Source: an uncultured Oscillibacter sp.
GTDB lineage: Bacteria; Bacillota; Clostridia; Oscillospirales; Oscillospiraceae
Reading direction: 5' to 3'
Assembly (NCBI GenBank): GCA_947644365.1
Contig: CANRYZ010000005.1
Span: forward strand, 1 to 53,356
Length of the DNA stretch: 53,356 nt
Shown here: positions 8,345 to 16,581 of the stretch, in pieces
Position numbering within the stretch: the first letter of the stretch is position 1
Layout of the letters: the number at the start of each line of letters is the position of its first letter
Notes under the pieces: model-generated
The model's input: the letters and a program-made list of their open reading frames with translations, nothing else
Database searches by the model: none
Told to the model about the DNA's origin: nothing
Made by a program: the position numbers and the translations under genes

Positions 8345-8863
8345 TCAGGGCTGCCGGAAAAACCGCCTCCGGAGTCTCCGCCGCCACAGCAGCGCCAGCC
8401 GCTCCAGCGCCCGGTCCAGCAGCAAAAAGGCCGCGTTTGCCAGCGCCAGCAGCAACAGCCCAAACGCCCCGGAGAGGGCCGGGTCCTCCGGCAGGCCCAG
8501 CGCCCGCCAGACAACTCCGTAGAGCAGGAGGCACGTCCCGGTGCACACCGCGATTTTTACCGCCGTCCGCGCCGTGGGGGAGGACAGCTTCGCGATATTG
8601 GGCCGCAGAAGGGGATACCACCCGAAGCACAGATATACCAGCGCCGCCTCCCGGTCCGGGTCCAGCATCAGGGCCAGGAGGGACACGGCGACCCACGCCG
8701 TCCCGGCGGCCCGGGGGCCGTACTCCTCCAGCACCGGCAGCAAAACCGCCATGGCCAGCATGGGCGCGCAGAAGGTGGCGATCGGCACCACGCCCCCCAG
8801 GGTCAGCAGCGCCGCCGCCAGGGCGCAGAGGACGCCGCACAGGGCCATCTCCCGGCTCTTCAT
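8345..8863 (-). CDS. ECF-S-like or conserved hypothetical membrane protein
   Basis: A 172-residue membrane protein with five to six hydrophobic helices. The N-terminal region (REMALCGVLCALAAALLTLGGVVP) resembles small Clostridial integral membrane proteins related to substrate-binding S components of ECF vitamin transporters, but no substrate motif is identifiable. The start is the ATG at 8863 with AAGGAGA 7 nt upstream, and it overlaps the stop of the LtaS-like gene in an ATGA, so translation is coupled. The partner suggests an envelope-related role; this is inference. Confidence 0.75.
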   Translation of the reverse strand: MKSREMALCGVLCALAAALLTLGGVVPIATFCAPMLAMAVLLPVLEEYGPRAAGTAWVAVSLLALMLDPDREAALVYLCFGWYPLLRPNIAKLSSPTARTAVKIAVCTGTCLLLYGVVWRALGLPEDPALSGAFGLLLLALANAAFLLLDRALERLALLWRRRLRRRFFRQP

Positions 8864-10743
8864 GAGCGGATCTCCTTGTATTTCAGCTTGTAGTAGCTCC
8901 ACTGGCGCCACTTGGCCACATCCGCCGCCAGATCACCGGAGATCCCTGTGAACGCGGCGCCGTCCATGGGCAGGCAGGTGTCCCTCTGAACCACGGGGAC
9001 CTGCCGCCGCAGCTGATTGAGGAAGTCGAACCAGGGGCTCTCCCCGGTCCGGCCCGTCAGCTCCAGCAGCGCCGCCCCCAGGAAGCAGGCGGAGAGCCGT
9101 CCGTCCGGCCGCAGGTCCAGCGCCCTCACGGCGTTCTCCCAGTCCAGGACCTCCGCCGCCGCATCGTTGACCCAAATGACGTAGGGGGTCTCATAAGCCG
9201 CCAGATTCTCCTGCCCGTCCTCCCGGGTGGACACGTCCAGCGCCAGCTCACCGTAGCCCAGCTGATTATCCCCCAGGTAGGGCAGGTGGTCCCCCCAGAA
9301 GGCCAGCACCACCGGCTCCTCCGTCCCGGAGAAGTAGTCCACCAGGCGGCCCAGCATGGCGTCGGCGTCCCGGGCTCCCTCGGCGTACACCGCCAGCATG
9401 GTCTCCACCTCCTCAGAGAGGGCGGCGGAGGTCCGCAGGGGCGGGAAGTCGTAGTCCGGGCCGTACTTCTCGGCGGTGTAGGCCATGTGGTTCTGGATGG
9501 TGGTGGTGTAGCTGCACAGCCGCCGGCCGTTTGCCGCGGCCTCCTGGAATTTCTCCTCAATGAAGCCCGCCATGTAGTCGTCCGTGACCCAACGGCCCTT
9601 GTACTCCAGGTCCTCCATCTCGTCGGCGAACACCGTCTCCGCCGCTCCCAGCCAGCGGTAGACGTTCTCCCGGTTGTAGAACCAGTCATCCCCGGGGTGG
9701 AAGAAGGAGGTATGGTAGCCGTCGTTGGCAAAGACCCGGAGGACGCTGTCCAGATTCCGGTTCACCGTCCGCATGGCGGAGGTGGCGGTGGCGGAGAGGG
9801 CGTTGGTCTGCATCCCCGTCAGCACGTCGAACTCCGTGTTGGCGGTGCCCCCGGCAAAGCCCGGCACCACCACATGGCCGGAGATGGCGCGGGGGTCCTC
9901 CCGCAGGGCGTGGAGATTGGGCAGCGGGTCCTCCTCCGGTCCGTAGGTGAACACAGGGTCGTCCGTGATGTCGGAGAAGCCCTCGTTCATCACCATGACG
10001 AGGTGCACGTCCGCCCCCAGGCCGGACCGGTCCCCGGTCTCCCACCTGGCGGCCGCGGACCGGCTGAACTCCTCCGGCTTGTCCACCAGATACGTGGTGA
10101 ACTGGTGGAAGAAGCTGTATGGAAATCCGGTCTCGTTGAACACCGTGGACAGGTGATAGGGGTTGGACGCGCCGATGGACTCATACAGACTGCTGGACCC
10201 CAGCAGCGTCACCGTGACCAGGACCAGCGCGCCGAAGCTGGCGGCGGCGCCCAGCAGGCTCCCCCGCCAGCCCCGGAGCTTTTCCGCGGGGAGGGGCTGG
10301 TGCCCCACAAAGACGCCCAGCGCCGCCAGCGCCGCCGTAACCAGCAGCACCAGAACAATGGCTTTCACCGGGTAGTGGATCTCGTAATTCCCCACGGCGC
10401 TGAAAACCTCTTTCAGCAGCGACAGGTCCCGGGGAAACACCGGCTCGTCCCGGACCTCGATCTTCACCCGGTTGGCGATGGAGAAGCCGCAGACCAGCAG
10501 ATTCGTCAGCGCCGCGCCGAAGAACAGATTGCGCAGCAGGCAGGCCAGCCCCAGCAGGAGCAGTCCCACCGGCAGGGCGTTGAGCACAATGAGAATGGGC
10601 TTGTTCAGGAAAATGCGCACCACGCTCCGCAGGGCGTTGGGCTGGCACCACAGCGCCAGCAGCGTGATCGCTCCCGCCAGCAGCACCGCCGCCGGCAGCG
10701 CCAGCGGCAGAGAGAGGCGGTATTTCGGAAGGCGTGTTTTCAA
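8860..10743 (-). CDS. LTA synthase family sulfatase (LtaS-like phosphoglycerol transferase)
   Basis: A 627-residue membrane enzyme. Five N-terminal membrane helices (residues about 10-190) are followed by an extracellular sulfatase/alkaline-phosphatase-fold domain. Visible motifs: HLVMVMNEGFSD (first metal site), GGTANTEFD (with the Thr nucleophile), TSFFHPGDDWFYNR, and FWGDHLPYLGD (metal-binding Asp-His). These match the LtaS family, which transfers glycerol phosphate to polymers such as lipoteichoic acid. The start is a TTG at 10743 with AAAGGA 9 nt upstream; the reading frame is open to 10800, but that extension lies upstream of the promoter -10 box. The exact polymer made is unknown. Confidence 0.9.
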   Translation of the reverse strand: MKTRLPKYRLSLPLALPAAVLLAGAITLLALWCQPNALRSVVRIFLNKPILIVLNALPVGLLLLGLACLLRNLFFGAALTNLLVCGFSIANRVKIEVRDEPVFPRDLSLLKEVFSAVGNYEIHYPVKAIVLVLLVTAALAALGVFVGHQPLPAEKLRGWRGSLLGAAASFGALVLVTVTLLGSSSLYESIGASNPYHLSTVFNETGFPYSFFHQFTTYLVDKPEEFSRSAAARWETGDRSGLGADVHLVMVMNEGFSDITDDPVFTYGPEEDPLPNLHALREDPRAISGHVVVPGFAGGTANTEFDVLTGMQTNALSATATSAMRTVNRNLDSVLRVFANDGYHTSFFHPGDDWFYNRENVYRWLGAAETVFADEMEDLEYKGRWVTDDYMAGFIEEKFQEAAANGRRLCSYTTTIQNHMAYTAEKYGPDYDFPPLRTSAALSEEVETMLAVYAEGARDADAMLGRLVDYFSGTEEPVVLAFWGDHLPYLGDNQLGYGELALDVSTREDGQENLAAYETPYVIWVNDAAAEVLDWENAVRALDLRPDGRLSACFLGAALLELTGRTGESPWFDFLNQLRRQVPVVQRDTCLPMDGAAFTGISGDLAADVAKWRQWSYYKLKYKEIRS

Positions 10744-10779
10744 GGCGGTTGATCCTTTCCAAAGAAAATTGATAGTCCT

Positions 10780-10807
10780 ATTATAGGTGTTTTTCCGCAA
10801 AAAGCAA
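10780..10807 (-). promoter_or_regulatory. promoter of the LtaS-like operon
   Basis: On minus: TTGCTT (10802-10807), 16 bp spacer, perfect TATAAT (10780-10785). It shows that translation must start downstream, at the TTG at 10743. Confidence 0.65.
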
Positions 10808-10820
10808 GCGGACTATTGGA

Positions 10821-10857
10821 AAACTCCCCTTCGCGTCAATACGAAGGGGAGTTTTTA
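10821..10857 (-). terminator. terminator of the CobW operon (bidirectional)
   Basis: A 12-13 bp stem (arms AACTCCCCTTCG and CGAAGGGGAGTT) ends in TTTTCC on minus and TTTTTAT on plus. On minus it follows the 309-residue GTPase gene. Confidence 0.8.
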
Positions 10858-10879
10858 TAAAAAATATTACGAAGAGCAA

Positions 10880-11809
10880 TCAGAAGGTGACGACCTCCTG
10901 GGCCGGCTTCTCACAGGGGCTCAGGGAGAGGACGTCCATCACGGGTCCCTTGCCCTTGTAGGCCTTGTGCTTCTCCACCGCCATCTTCGCCGTGACCTCG
11001 ATCCAGTCCCGGTTCTCCAGCCGGTCCAGCCCGTCGCCCCTGGCGATGAGCCCCAGGAACTGCACGTCGTTCTCACAGCACACCATGGCGAAGCGGCCCG
11101 GACAGTGAATGCCGGGGTACTTCTTGGAGTGGCACATCATCAGCTTCATGTGGACCAGCCTGCCGTCGTAGCGGTCCGGGTGGTCCATCACGTCCACGTA
11201 CCACACGCCGAAGTCCTCGTCGGGGATCTCCACCACCTCCTGGCTCAGGTCGAAGGGGCACTCGTCTCCGGTGAGGTAGTCCTCGCTGGTGCCGTCGGTG
11301 TTCTCAAAATAGATGTCCGCCCGGCGGTTCACCATCCGGAGGTTCCGCTTCCGCAGGGCGTCCCGCAGCTCCGGCGTGGCCCGGTTGAACACCAGCAGGT
11401 CCGCGTTTGTGATCTTCTCCATCATCAGCTGGCCCATGTTCTTGGCGTAGACCTCGAAGGTGTCCGCCTTCACAAAGGTCATGATCTGGTAGAGCACCCA
11501 GTTGGCCGGCAGGACCTCCCGGTACAGCCGTTCCATCTGCCACATGCCGTTGTACTCAATGAGCACCTGCTTGGGCCGGTACTCCTTCTCCCAGGCCTTC
11601 ATCCGGGAGCATTTCAGGTCCTCCTCGTCCTCCACGGTGACAACGGTCACGTTGTCCAGGGCCTTGGGGTTGTACTCCTCCTCCCCCTCCTCGCAGCAGA
11701 TCAGCAGAGTCCGGTCCTGGCGGGCAAAGCCGTCCTCCAGGACGCCGTTGATAAAATTGGTCTTGCCGCCGTCCAGAAACCCGGCGACCAGATAGACAGG
11801 AATATCCAT
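10880..11809 (-). CDS. CobW-like GTPase with C-terminal TIGR03943/YcgQ-like domain
   Basis: A 309-residue protein with two parts. Residues 1-180 are a CobW/HypB-type P-loop GTPase; the Walker A motif is GFLDGGKT near residue 10, and CCEEGEEEY near residue 39 replaces the usual CxCC metal motif. Residues about 200-300 (RFAMVCCENDVQFLGLIARGD then DWIEVTAKM) resemble the C-terminal domain of YcgQ/TIGR03943 proteins, which occur with COG0523 GTPases and metal permeases. It sits 22 bp behind a His-rich COG0523 protein, so both are likely one operon for metal, probably zinc, trafficking. The metal is inferred from the neighbour's His cluster. Confidence 0.82.
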   Translation of the reverse strand: MDIPVYLVAGFLDGGKTNFINGVLEDGFARQDRTLLICCEEGEEEYNPKALDNVTVVTVEDEEDLKCSRMKAWEKEYRPKQVLIEYNGMWQMERLYREVLPANWVLYQIMTFVKADTFEVYAKNMGQLMMEKITNADLLVFNRATPELRDALRKRNLRMVNRRADIYFENTDGTSEDYLTGDECPFDLSQEVVEIPDEDFGVWYVDVMDHPDRYDGRLVHMKLMMCHSKKYPGIHCPGRFAMVCCENDVQFLGLIARGDGLDRLENRDWIEVTAKMAVEKHKAYKGKGPVMDVLSLSPCEKPAQEVVTF

Positions 11810-11831
11810 GGTATACGCTCTCTTTCCCCAG

Positions 11832-12926
11832 TTACAGTCCGAACAGCTCCGCCAGCTTCCTCTCGTTCAGCTCCGCGCCGATGACGCAGAGGCGGCCGGT
11901 GTAGTCGGGGCGGCCGGTCCGGACCTCGTGCTCCTCGGGCACGTAGTCGAACTCCACCCACGCGCCGTCCGTGCCATTGACGATGCCCTTGGCCCGGAGG
12001 ATCCTGCCGTACTCCCCGGAGTCCAGGGCCGTGAGAATCCGGGCGATGTCCGCCTGGGAGAAGGGCTTGGGAGTCTCCCTGCCCCAGGAGGTGAACACCT
12101 CGTCGGCGTGGTGGTGATGGTGGTGGTCGTGGCAGGAGCAGCTGGGATCGTCACACTCGTGGTCATGGTCGTGGTGATGCTCGTGCTCGTGATGATGCTC
12201 ATGCTCCTCATGCTCATGGTCGTGGTGGTGCTCATGCTCCTCATGGTCGTGGTGGTGATGGTGCTCGTGCTCCGCCTCCTCGGCCTCGTGCTCCGCCCGC
12301 ATCTTGGCCAGCAGCTCGTCGGCCAGGGACACCTTCTCCATGGCGGAGAGGATGGTCCCGCCGTCCAGCTGGTCCCAGGGGGTGGTGAGGATGGCGGCGG
12401 AGGGGTTCTTCTCCTGGAGCATGGACACCGCGGCCTCCAGCTTCTCCTGGGAGAGCTTCTGGGTCCGGGAGAGAACGATGGTCCCGGCGGACTCCACCTG
12501 GTTGTTGTAGAACTCGCCGAAATTCTTCATATACACCTTTACCTTGGTGGCGTCCGCCACGGTGACAAAGCTGTTGAGCTTCAGCTCCGGCACGTCGGAG
12601 ACGGTGTTCTCCACCGCCACGATGACGTCGGAGAGCTTGCCCACGCCGGAGGGCTCGATGAGGATGCGGTCCGGGTGGAACTGGTCCGCCACGTCCTTGA
12701 GGGCCTTGTTGAAGTCCCCCACCAGGGAGCAGCAGATGCACCCGGAGGACATCTCGGAGATCTGGACGCCGGACTCCTTCAAAAAGCCGCCGTCGATGCT
12801 GATCTCGCCGAACTCGTTTTCAATCAGCACCAGCTTCTCCCCGGGGAAGGCCTCGGAGAGCAGCTTTTTGATGAGGGTGGTCTTGCCCGCCCCCAGGAAA
12901 CCGGAGATAATGTCAATTTTTGTCAT
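11832..12926 (-). CDS. His-rich COG0523 (CobW/ZNG-type) metallochaperone GTPase
   Basis: A 364-residue G3E GTPase. Walker A is GFLGAGKTT, the metal-binding motif GCICC is near residue 62, and the DRILIEPSGVGK region is the Walker B/GTPase core. A linker at about residues 218-285 is dense in His, Asp and Glu and includes a CDDPSCSC cluster. The C-terminal CobW_C domain follows. This architecture is typical of zinc metallochaperones that load client proteins when zinc is scarce. The start is the ATG at 12926 with AAAAGGA about 10 nt upstream. A second, divergent family member follows 22 bp downstream. Zur control is likely but no canonical Zur box was found. Confidence 0.92.
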   Translation of the reverse strand: MTKIDIISGFLGAGKTTLIKKLLSEAFPGEKLVLIENEFGEISIDGGFLKESGVQISEMSSGCICCSLVGDFNKALKDVADQFHPDRILIEPSGVGKLSDVIVAVENTVSDVPELKLNSFVTVADATKVKVYMKNFGEFYNNQVESAGTIVLSRTQKLSQEKLEAAVSMLQEKNPSAAILTTPWDQLDGGTILSAMEKVSLADELLAKMRAEHEAEEAEHEHHHHHDHEEHEHHHDHEHEEHEHHHEHEHHHDHDHECDDPSCSCHDHHHHHHADEVFTSWGRETPKPFSQADIARILTALDSGEYGRILRAKGIVNGTDGAWVEFDYVPEEHEVRTGRPDYTGRLCVIGAELNERKLAELFGL

Positions 12927-12966
12927 AGCGATCAAGTCCTTTTATAAAATTTCTGAACCAGACCCT

Positions 12967-12994
12967 ATCATACCATTAAAAATGCAAAATGCAA
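12967..12994 (-). promoter_or_regulatory. promoter of the CobW operon with candidate operator
   Basis: On minus: TTGCAT (12989-12994), 16 bp spacer, TATGAT (12967-12972). The -35 region carries two copies of the palindrome TGCA three bases apart (TGCATTTTGCA), the only operator-like feature. It does not match the Zur consensus known from Bacillus, so the regulator is unresolved. Confidence 0.55.
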
Positions 12995-13010
12995 TATTTT
13001 TACAGAAAGT

Positions 13011-14387
13011 TTACGTTTTCCGCCGTCTCCTGCGGACCTCCGGCTGAAACGCCTCCAGCTCCCGGGCCACAGTACCGGAGAGCAGCAGCAGGCACACCAG
13101 ATTGGGCAGGCACATCAGGGCGTTGCAGACGTCGGAGAAGCGAAATACCGCCTCCAGCTCCGCCGCCGCGCCCCAGGCCGCCGCCAGGGCGAAGGCCAGC
13201 CGGTAGAGCAGCAGAAACCGGGCGCCGAAGAGGTACTCGAAGGCCTTCTCCCCCTGGTACGCCCCGCCCAGGATGGAGGTGAAGGCGAAGAGGACGATGG
13301 AGAGACTCACCAGCGCCCCCCCAGCGCGCCCCAGCACGGACCGAAAGGCCAGGATCGTCAAGGCCGCGCCGTCCACGGGATTTCCGGCGGCGTCCACGGC
13401 CCCCAGAGCTCCGGAGCAGCAGATGACGAGGCCGGTGACGGTGCAGACCACGCAGGTGTCGAAAAAAGCGCCGGTCATGCCGATGTAGCCCTGCCGGGCG
13501 GGACTGCCGGCGGCCGCGGCGGCGGAGATGCCGGCGGAGCCCATGCCCGCCTCGTTGGAGAACACCCCCCGGGCCACGCCCCAGCGGACGGTGTTCAGCA
13601 GCGTCCCGGCGGCGCCCCCCGCCGCCGCCCGGGGGGCCAGGGCGCAGCGGAAAATCCCGGCGATGCCGGCGGGCAGGTTCTCCCGGCAGCCCCACAGCAC
13701 CGCCAGAGCCGCCCCCAGATACACCGCCGCCATCACCGGCACCACAGCGGCGGAGGCCCGGGCCACGCTTTTGACGCCCCCCAGGATCACCGCCAGGGCC
13801 AGCCCCGCCGTGGCCAGGCCGGCGATCCGCACCGGCACGCCGAAGGAGGCCTCCAGCGCCCCGGCGATGGAGTTGGCCTGGGCCATGCCGCCGATGCCAA
13901 AGGAGGAGCACACGGCAAAAAAGGCGTAGGCCGCCCCCATGGCGGCCCCAAGCCGCCCCAGGCCCAGCCCGTCCCGCATGACGTACATCGGCCCGCCGGA
14001 CGTCTCCCCCCGGCTGTTCCGGCGGCGGAACCGCACCGACAGCAGGCACTCCGAGAGCTTTGTGGCAAGACCCAGCAGGGCGGCCAGCTCCATCCACACC
14101 AGGGCCCCCGGGCCTCCCGCCGCCAGCGCCGTGGCGACGCCCACGATGTTGCCGGTGCCTATGGTGGCGGCCAGGGCGGTCATCAGCGAGGCGAAGGGCG
14201 TCACGTCGCCCTCCCGGTTCTTCACCCGGGCCTCCCGGCCCAGGGCGGCCCGAATGGCGTAGCCCAGGTTCCGCCAGGGGAGAAACCGGGTGCGGAGCGT
14301 CAAAAACGCCCCCGTTCCCACCAGCAGCGCCAGGGTGCCCGGCCCCCAGAGAACGTCGTCCGCCGCCCGCAGCCACTCCAAAACCAT
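13011..14387 (-). CDS. alanine/glycine:cation symporter (AgcS) family protein
   Basis: A 458-residue membrane protein with about 11 helices. It has the AgcS signature: FASLMTALAATIGTGNIVGVATA near residue 65, GGPGALVWMELAALLGLATKLSE, SGGPMYVMRDGLG and GVFSNEAGMGSAGIS. It imports alanine or glycine with Na+ (or H+). The start is the ATG at 14387 with GGAGGTG 7 nt upstream; the frame is open for 43 more codons, but these are not family sequence. It stands alone, and the upstream spacer is unusually structured. Confidence 0.93.
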   Translation of the reverse strand: MVLEWLRAADDVLWGPGTLALLVGTGAFLTLRTRFLPWRNLGYAIRAALGREARVKNREGDVTPFASLMTALAATIGTGNIVGVATALAAGGPGALVWMELAALLGLATKLSECLLSVRFRRRNSRGETSGGPMYVMRDGLGLGRLGAAMGAAYAFFAVCSSFGIGGMAQANSIAGALEASFGVPVRIAGLATAGLALAVILGGVKSVARASAAVVPVMAAVYLGAALAVLWGCRENLPAGIAGIFRCALAPRAAAGGAAGTLLNTVRWGVARGVFSNEAGMGSAGISAAAAAGSPARQGYIGMTGAFFDTCVVCTVTGLVICCSGALGAVDAAGNPVDGAALTILAFRSVLGRAGGALVSLSIVLFAFTSILGGAYQGEKAFEYLFGARFLLLYRLAFALAAAWGAAAELEAVFRFSDVCNALMCLPNLVCLLLLSGTVARELEAFQPEVRRRRRKT

Positions 14388-14465
14388 ACGCCCACCTCCG
14401 CTAAAATCCCTGGTACAAGGATATCGCGTGCGGGGGGATGTATGCCAAAAACAGGCGGCCGCCCA

Positions 14466-14503
14466 GGCTGTCGGGAAAGTCCTGATGGACTCTCCCGACA
14501 GCC
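14466..14503. repeat. perfect-arm hairpin upstream of AgcS
   Basis: Arms GGCTGTCGGGA (14466-14476) and its complement ending at 14503 enclose a 16-nt loop that has its own short pairing (AGTCC/GGACT). It lies close to the AgcS 5' end and is not followed by a U-tract. Confidence 0.6.
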
Positions 14504-14507
14504 TATA

Positions 14508-14592
14508 ATGTCTCAATTTTCAAACCGCTACGCATTTTGAAAATTTGCCGCTACGCGGCGCAAAGGCCTGCTGTGCAGGCCTTTGCAGACAT
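14508..14592. repeat. multi-hairpin element (three stems closed by an outer stem)
   Basis: Outer arms ATGTCT/AGACAT (14508-14513, 14587-14592) enclose three hairpins: TTTTCAA/TTGAAAA, GCCGC-TAC-GCGGC and AAAGGCCTGC-TGT-GCAGGCCTTT. The TAC and TGT loops recur in a second element at 37383-37457 with different stems. Confidence 0.5.
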
Positions 14593-14845
14593 TCGATCCA
14601 ATACGAGGCTTCACATCTGCCGTGAAGTCTGCCGAGGCCCGTCCCTCTGGGCCGAGGCTGGCGGGCGCCGCATCTCCGCGCTAAGAGCCGCCCTGCGGGC
14701 AGTTGCGCTCCGAAACGCATCTGCGGATGCAGCCCTCGTGCTCCCCCGCATAACAGGTGGTCTCTTCCTTCTTTCCAGCAGTTCTTCCACAAGCTGGGCG
14801 GCCGCCGATCCTGCGCGCGGGCATTTTCCTTCTCCCCGGAGGCCC

Positions 14846-15652
14846 TTACGTGGCCTCCCGCCGGTACTGGGGCTTGATGTCGAAGGCATGGTCCATGGGG
14901 CCGGGGCCCCGGCCCAGGTCCAGCATGGCTCCCAGGGCGCCGGAGAGGTAGGTCTTGGCCCGCTCCACGGACTCCGCCAGACCGTACCCCTTGGCCAGGT
15001 TGGAGGCAATGGCGCTGGAGAGGGTGCAGCCGGTGCCGTGGGTGTTGGGGTTGTCGATGCGGCGGCCCCGGAACCATTGGCCGCCGTCCTCCTGCCAGAG
15101 CAGGTCGTTGGCGTCGCTGAGGCTGTGGCCGCCCTTGCACAGCACGGCGCAGCCGTAGGCCTCATGGATGGCCCGGGCGGCGGCCTCCATATCCGCGGTG
15201 CTGCGGATGTCCCGGCCCCAGAGGAGCTCCGCCTCCGGGATGTTGGGGGTGATGACCGCCGCCAGGGGCAGCAGGCGGGCCTTCAGGGCCTCCACCGCGT
15301 CCTCGGAGATCAGCCGGTCTCCGGAGGTGGCCACCATCACCGGGTCCACCACAAGGTTTTTGGCCCCGTACTCCGTCAGCTTGTCCGCGATGACCTCGAT
15401 CAGAGGGATGCTCGCCACCATCCCCGTCTTCACCGCGTCGGGGAAGATGTCGGTAAACACGCAGTCCAGCTGCTCCGCCAGGAAATCCGGGGCGCACTCC
15501 ACGATGCTCCGCACGCCGGTGGTGTTCTGGGCCACCAGAGCCGTGACGGCGCTCATGGCGTAGACCCCGTTGGCGGTCATGGTCTTGATGTCCGCCTGAA
15601 TGCCGGCGCCGCCGCTGGGGTCGGTGCCGGCGATGGTCAGCGCTGTTCTCAT
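14846..15652 (-). CDS. thiD: hydroxymethylpyrimidine/phosphomethylpyrimidine kinase
   Basis: A 268-residue ribokinase-fold kinase that phosphorylates HMP and HMP-P to give HMP-PP for thiamin synthesis. Motifs: ALTIAGTDPSGGAGIQADIKT at residues 4-24, VDPVMVATSGDRL near residue 100, and the anion-hole/catalytic GTGCTLSSAIASNLAKG near residue 205. Length is standard. It lies 3 bp behind thiE, in one operon controlled by the TPP riboswitch. No thiC, thiG or thiM is present in the window, so the operon serves HMP activation and joining only. Confidence 0.96.
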   Translation of the reverse strand: MRTALTIAGTDPSGGAGIQADIKTMTANGVYAMSAVTALVAQNTTGVRSIVECAPDFLAEQLDCVFTDIFPDAVKTGMVASIPLIEVIADKLTEYGAKNLVVDPVMVATSGDRLISEDAVEALKARLLPLAAVITPNIPEAELLWGRDIRSTADMEAAARAIHEAYGCAVLCKGGHSLSDANDLLWQEDGGQWFRGRRIDNPNTHGTGCTLSSAIASNLAKGYGLAESVERAKTYLSGALGAMLDLGRGPGPMDHAFDIKPQYRREAT

Positions 15653-15655
15653 AGT

Positions 15656-16303
15656 TCAGTCCTCCTCCGCGATTTTGTCACAGAGCCGCCGCAGCTCCGC
15701 CGTAGCGGCCCGCACGTCCGGCCGGGCGAACAGGGCGGATACCACCGCCGCGCCGTCCAGGCCGCAGCCTCTCAGCTCCAGGATGTTGTCCCGGGTAATG
15801 CCGCCGATGGCCACCACCGGAATGTCCACCGCCGCCGTAATGGCCCGGATGGTCTCGCGGGAGATGGGCCGGGCGTCGGCCTTGGTGCCGGTGGCGAAGG
15901 CGGCTCCCACGCCCAGGTAGTCCGCTCCCGCAGCCTGGGCCCGCAGCGCCTCCTCCACGCTGTGGGCGGAGACGCCCAGGATCTTATCCGGTCCCAGCAG
16001 GGCCCGGGCGGAGCCCGCCTCCAGGTCTCCCTGACCCACGTGGACGCCGTCGGCCCCGGAGCGCAGGGCGGCGTCCACGCTGTCGTTGATGATGCTGACG
16101 GCCCCCTTGCGGCGGCACAGGGCCGCAAACTGCTCTGCCTCCGCCAGAAAGGCGGCGGGGTCCAGGTGTTTCTCCCGCAGCTGGACGATGGACGCGCCGC
16201 CGTCAATGGCGGCCTCCACCTGGCGGAGGAGGGCGTCCTCGTCCGCCGCCCAGGTCCGGTCGGTGACGGCATAGAGCCGCAGGCGTTTTCCGGTGATGTT
16301 CAT
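15656..16303 (-). CDS. thiE: thiamine phosphate synthase
   Basis: A 215-residue TIM-barrel enzyme that joins HMP-PP and thiazole phosphate to make thiamin phosphate. Motifs: LYAVTDR at the N-terminus, GASIVQLREK (pyrophosphate site), SIINDSVDAAL, DGVHVGQGDLE, and VVAIGGIT near the C-terminus. The start is the ATG at 16303 with GGGAGG 8 nt upstream; a further open extension to 16348 overlaps the riboswitch terminator and cannot be translated. It is the first gene of the thiED operon. Confidence 0.95.
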   Translation of the reverse strand: MNITGKRLRLYAVTDRTWAADEDALLRQVEAAIDGGASIVQLREKHLDPAAFLAEAEQFAALCRRKGAVSIINDSVDAALRSGADGVHVGQGDLEAGSARALLGPDKILGVSAHSVEEALRAQAAGADYLGVGAAFATGTKADARPISRETIRAITAAVDIPVVAIGGITRDNILELRGCGLDGAAVVSALFARPDVRAATAELRRLCDKIAEED

Positions 16304-16318
16304 AGCGGTATCCTCCCA

Positions 16319-16356
16319 TAAAAAACCACGGATATGCACGTATGGCATATCCGCGG
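16319..16356 (-). terminator. riboswitch-controlled intrinsic terminator
   Basis: On minus, a 12-bp stem (GGATATGC core) with a short loop is followed by TTTTTT, between the TPP aptamer and thiE. A CCACGG segment just upstream (complement of 16361-16366) can compete for the CCGTGG half, offering an antiterminator. This fits transcription attenuation by TPP. Confidence 0.8.
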
Positions 16357-16368
16357 CGTTCCGTGGCT

Positions 16369-16452
16369 ATTTCCCTACGTTGGCATGATCCAAATCAGGT
16401 CTCGGGTCGAAGCGGCGCTTCCTCTCAGCCCGCGGACGGGCTCCCCTGTTGT
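16369..16452 (-). ncRNA. TPP riboswitch (THI element)
   Basis: Minus-strand sequence shows the conserved TPP aptamer segments in order: GGGGAGCCC, GGGCTGAGAGG (the CUGAGA motif), ACCCGAGACCTGA, TTGGATCATGCCAACG and GTAGGGAA. It lies about 70 bp upstream of thiE. On binding thiamin pyrophosphate it should favour the downstream terminator and switch off thiED. Confidence 0.95.
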
Positions 16453-16459
16453 CGTGTCT

Positions 16460-16488
16460 ATCATACGCCGTTTTCTCCGGCTTTGCAA
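16460..16488 (-). promoter_or_regulatory. promoter of the thiED operon
   Basis: On minus: TTGCAA (16483-16488), 17 bp spacer, TATGAT (16460-16465), just upstream of the aptamer. Confidence 0.7.
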
Positions 16489-16496
16489 GAGGAGAT

Positions 16497-16525
16497 TTGA
16501 CAGCCGGGGAGGCCTGTGGTATACT
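16497..16525 (+). promoter_or_regulatory. promoter of the DUF4180 gene
   Basis: Consensus TTGACA (16497-16502), 17 bp spacer, TATACT (16520-16525). It is divergent from the thi promoter, with the two -35 boxes only 8 bp apart. Confidence 0.75.
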
Positions 16526-16581
16526 CTCTCCCCAGCTGGAGCCGACGCCGCGAATCTTGAGACAGGAGGACATGACAGATC

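Larger units (their letters stand above)
14388..14845. other. 458 bp structured intergenic region
   Basis: No convincing gene lies between the AgcS start and the thiD stop. The region is a string of hairpins: 14466-14503 (11-bp stem), a multi-hairpin unit at 14508-14592, and a short stem near 14719-14732. The distal part to 14845 is GC-rich and has no family-like translation. It must hold the AgcS promoter and the 3' end of thiED, but neither is clear. Confidence 0.5.

Noticed and set aside
12100-12280. Short repeated CAT/GTG-rich DNA as a tandem repeat or CRISPR-like array
   Set aside because: It is the His/Asp/Glu-coding linker of the COG0523 protein; there are no spacers or constant repeat units.
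14537-16321. Plus-strand 594-codon frame across the hairpin region and thiDE
   Set aside because: It covers thiD and thiE in antisense and has no family-like sequence.
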